Shown piece by piece: positions 57,593 through 59,332 of a stretch of DNA of 59,332 nucleotides (its first letter is position 1; the number at the start of each line of letters is the position of its first letter). The notes under the pieces were generated by a model. That model was given only the letters and a program-made list of their open reading frames with translations, was not told the DNA's origin and searched no databases. Source of the DNA: a virus; the IMG/VR virus record IMGVR_UViG_3300036814_000177, positions 1 through 59,332 of that record; one strand, 5' to 3'. Both the position numbers and the translations under genes were made by a program.

Positions 57593-59332
57593 CTACTTCA
57601 CTACCCCCATCTGCCCCAGTGTAAGCTCATCTGACTGTTGCTGTGCCTCGTCAAGGTAGCCCAGCATTGCCATGTTGTTGAGGTTGACCCCGAACACGTA
57701 GTGCTGCCCTGCCTTGAGGCTGGTGTCTTTGCTGATCGTGAACTTCTTAGAGCGCGGGGTGGCATCAGCACCTACATCACCGACCTCCTTACGCAACTGA
57801 TTGAAGTCGTACCCACGGCTGGCGACATACTCTCTGAATGGTTTGACCACCAGCATCACCGTGCCCCTATCGAACTTATCCATGTTGCCCTTACGGTACA
57901 CATCGAACCGTGCTTTGATCTCGCCCTTCGGCTCACGCTTGATGTCATGGGTTGAGGGGAGGCTCCCATCAGTGGTGTGCATAATGGTCAGTGCTTTGTC
58001 TGCTTCCTCATTGAGGAAGTCTTTGATGATGTCGAACCCGTTGATACGGTTGTCCTCGACTGCACCACGCAGCGCATCAATCTGGTCGATGATGAAGCGG
58101 ATACCAATGGTGAAGTCGTAGCGGATGAGTCCCTCCTCCTTTGCAATGGTACATGCAACATGTTGTAGAATGAGTGCTGTCTCCCAGAAGCGCTCAACGC
58201 CAGCAAACTTAAACCCATACCAGTCAACGAACTTGAGTCGTGCCTCTGCGATACGCCGCTTGAGTTCTTTCTCCCCAAGCCGGAGGTACGCCTTCATCAG
58301 CTTATCACCAACCAAGCCGTGGTTCTCCATGAGGTGTTCCACGATCTTACGCCCTGCATCGCTGCTCTTTGCAAACAGTTTATGCCTTGGTATGTGAACC
58401 TCTAACAGCCGTGCCATCTGTGCATCAGTCTCTACCCCTGACGCTGCCATCTTGGAAGCGAAGGATATGTTGGTGGATACTGTGACACTCGTTGCCCACT
58501 CCTTGGCCTCGCGCTCTGAGGCTGAACGGTTGAGCCGCGCCTTGTCCCTACCCTGTGACACCCAGTAGCAGAAGTCGCCTACGTCCTCCATCAACGTAGC
58601 TTCGTCGATGGTCATGGGCAGGTGGCAGTACGTCCCCAACCTGTTGAACAGCGCGTTGTGTGTGAACTTGGCTGCGAAGTGCAGCTTGTCTGGCGCACCC
58701 CATACGCTCTGCATCCATAGCTGGATGATGGACTTGCCACCACCTGACTTGCCATGAAGGGAGATGGTCAGCCCTTTGAGTCCGGTCAGTGCCCACAGTG
58801 GGCCAGCGAAAGAATTGTTCAGCGCGAATATATGGTGGGGCATATCGGTTGTCTCAAGCACAGCCGTGGCACTAGCCCATTCCTCTATGGTGCCAGCCAT
58901 CCCGTACATCTTCTGACCTATGTTGGAGGCTGCCGAGGTGAGGGATATATCCTCTACAACAACTTCTCCAGCGTCTGATCTTTTGTAGAGGCGCTCGCCA
59001 ATGACAAATTGTTTGAAGCCGTTCTTCCACCCCATCGTCCCATGTATGTTAGACATGGACTGGGTCTCGCGTAGCTTGTTCATATATCCACGTAACATGT
59101 ACTGAAACCCTTTCGTCTGCTTCTCAGTCTGGAGGACGATACCTTGGTCTGCTATAGAGGTGGGGAACTCCCTGCTCTGGTCATTGAGGTACGCCTGACG
59201 GAACACTAGGTCTTGCCAGCCCTCATGCGGCCTGTTCCATTTGAACCGCACCGTCTCGTAGCCTAGGCTCTCATCAAGCCCATAACCTACAGGGTAGATG
59301 GCGAAGGGTGCAATCTCTACGTCCGTGCCGTC
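57593..59332 (-). CDS. AEP primase-ATPase, C-terminal part
   Basis: This is the C-terminal part of the 954-residue primase whose start is at 1275; the frame continues over 59183-59332 and 1-150. Numbering from the full start, residues 569-576 are the Walker A GKSGGGKS, and PMTIDEATLME (about 618-628) supplies Walker B. A YWVSQGRDKARLNRSAS arginine-rich helix follows. This P-loop domain is of the DUF927 type that is fused to primases in phages and plasmids and acts as the helicase partner. The stop codon TAG at 57593-57595 is back to back with the stop of the giant gene. A start at 59251 would give only the ATPase half and is an artefact of the window edge. Confidence 0.88.
   Translation of the reverse strand, partial: DGTDVEIAPFAIYPVGYGLDESLGYETVRFKWNRPHEGWQDLVFRQAYLNDQSREFPTSIADQGIVLQTEKQTKGFQYMLRGYMNKLRETQSMSNIHGTMGWKNGFKQFVIGERLYKRSDAGEVVVEDISLTSAASNIGQKMYGMAGTIEEWASATAVLETTDMPHHIFALNNSFAGPLWALTGLKGLTISLHGKSGGGKSIIQLWMQSVWGAPDKLHFAAKFTHNALFNRLGTYCHLPMTIDEATLMEDVGDFCYWVSQGRDKARLNRSASEREAKEWATSVTVSTNISFASKMAASGVETDAQMARLLEVHIPRHKLFAKSSDAGRKIVEHLMENHGLVGDKLMKAYLRLGEKELKRRIAEARLKFVDWYGFKFAGVERFWETALILQHVACTIAKEEGLIRYDFTIGIRFIIDQIDALRGAVEDNRINGFDIIKDFLNEEADKALTIMHTTDGSLPSTHDIKREPKGEIKARFDVYRKGNMDKFDRGTVMLVVKPFREYVASRGYDFNQLRKEVGDVGADATPRSKKFTISKDTSLKAGQHYVFGVNLNNMAMLGYLDEAQQQSDELTLGQMGVVK
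59183..59332. repeat. Terminal direct repeat, right copy (circular genome overlap)
   Basis: Same 150 bases as 1-150, with T at 59309 in place of C at 127. The change is at a wobble position in the primase gene (GCG to GCA on the coding strand, both Ala), which fits population variation in the sampled phage rather than an assembly error. Confidence 0.9.

Noticed and set aside
1-59332. Integrase, excisionase or attachment site indicating a temperate phage
   Set aside because: No tyrosine or serine recombinase motif and no repeat near a tRNA is seen; all content fits a lytic phage.

Overview
The window is the essentially complete, circularly closing genome of a lytic tailed phage with a short-tailed (podovirus-like) gene set. 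Its first 150 bases recur at the end (59183-59332) with one mismatch, so the unit is about 59,182 bp, and the primase gene runs across the junction. Consensus-like sigma70 promoters, Shine-Dalgarno sites, two lipoproteins and a peptidoglycan peptidase suggest a Gram-negative host. I see no integrase, no CI-like repressor system, no tRNA and no phage RNA polymerase. The host taxon cannot be read from the sequence.

Layout: two divergent transcription blocks leave a regulatory region at about 15.2-17.45 kb and meet tail to tail at 57592/57593 with no spacer. The minus-strand block (15224 down to 1, continuing from 59332 to 57593) holds replication and DNA metabolism: AEP primase fused to an ATPase, HTH protein, SSB-like protein, SNF2 helicase, VRR-NUC and RecB/Cas4-like nucleases, a family A DNA polymerase carrying an N-terminal winged-helix domain, a DUF6378 protein, an HslV-like Ntn hydrolase, a HicA-like protein, an Nmad5-like protein, and a MoxR ATPase / DUF3150 / VWA-metallopeptidase cassette. 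Most genes overlap by 1-14 bases, so they form one translationally coupled operon.

The regulatory region (15225-17451) has two minus-strand promoters with a common spacer sequence, a strong terminator, four small minus-strand genes (three shorter than 60 codons), and an AT-rich segment bounded by a 22-bp inverted repeat that is a candidate replication origin. A plus-strand late promoter with a hairpin-rich leader faces the other way.

The plus-strand block (17452-57592) encodes packaging (small and large terminase), four small basic proteins, portal, scaffold, major capsid protein, connector proteins, two fibre-type proteins, an eight-gene lysis cluster (M15 endolysin, GTA-type holin, lipoproteins, small membrane proteins), a nozzle-like protein, and a set of probable internal/ejected virion proteins (Gly-rich protein, lytic transglycosylase, 696-aa protein). 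A large beta-helix tailspike-like protein and a 2050-residue polyvalent protein follow.

The least ordinary items are the winged-helix/DNA polymerase fusion with an internal ribosome site, a 12-bp stem that encloses the start codon of the small terminase, the paired promoters, the inverted-repeat origin candidate, the leader mini-operon, domain insertions in the main fibre, and the giant polyvalent protein with an HExxxH motif.
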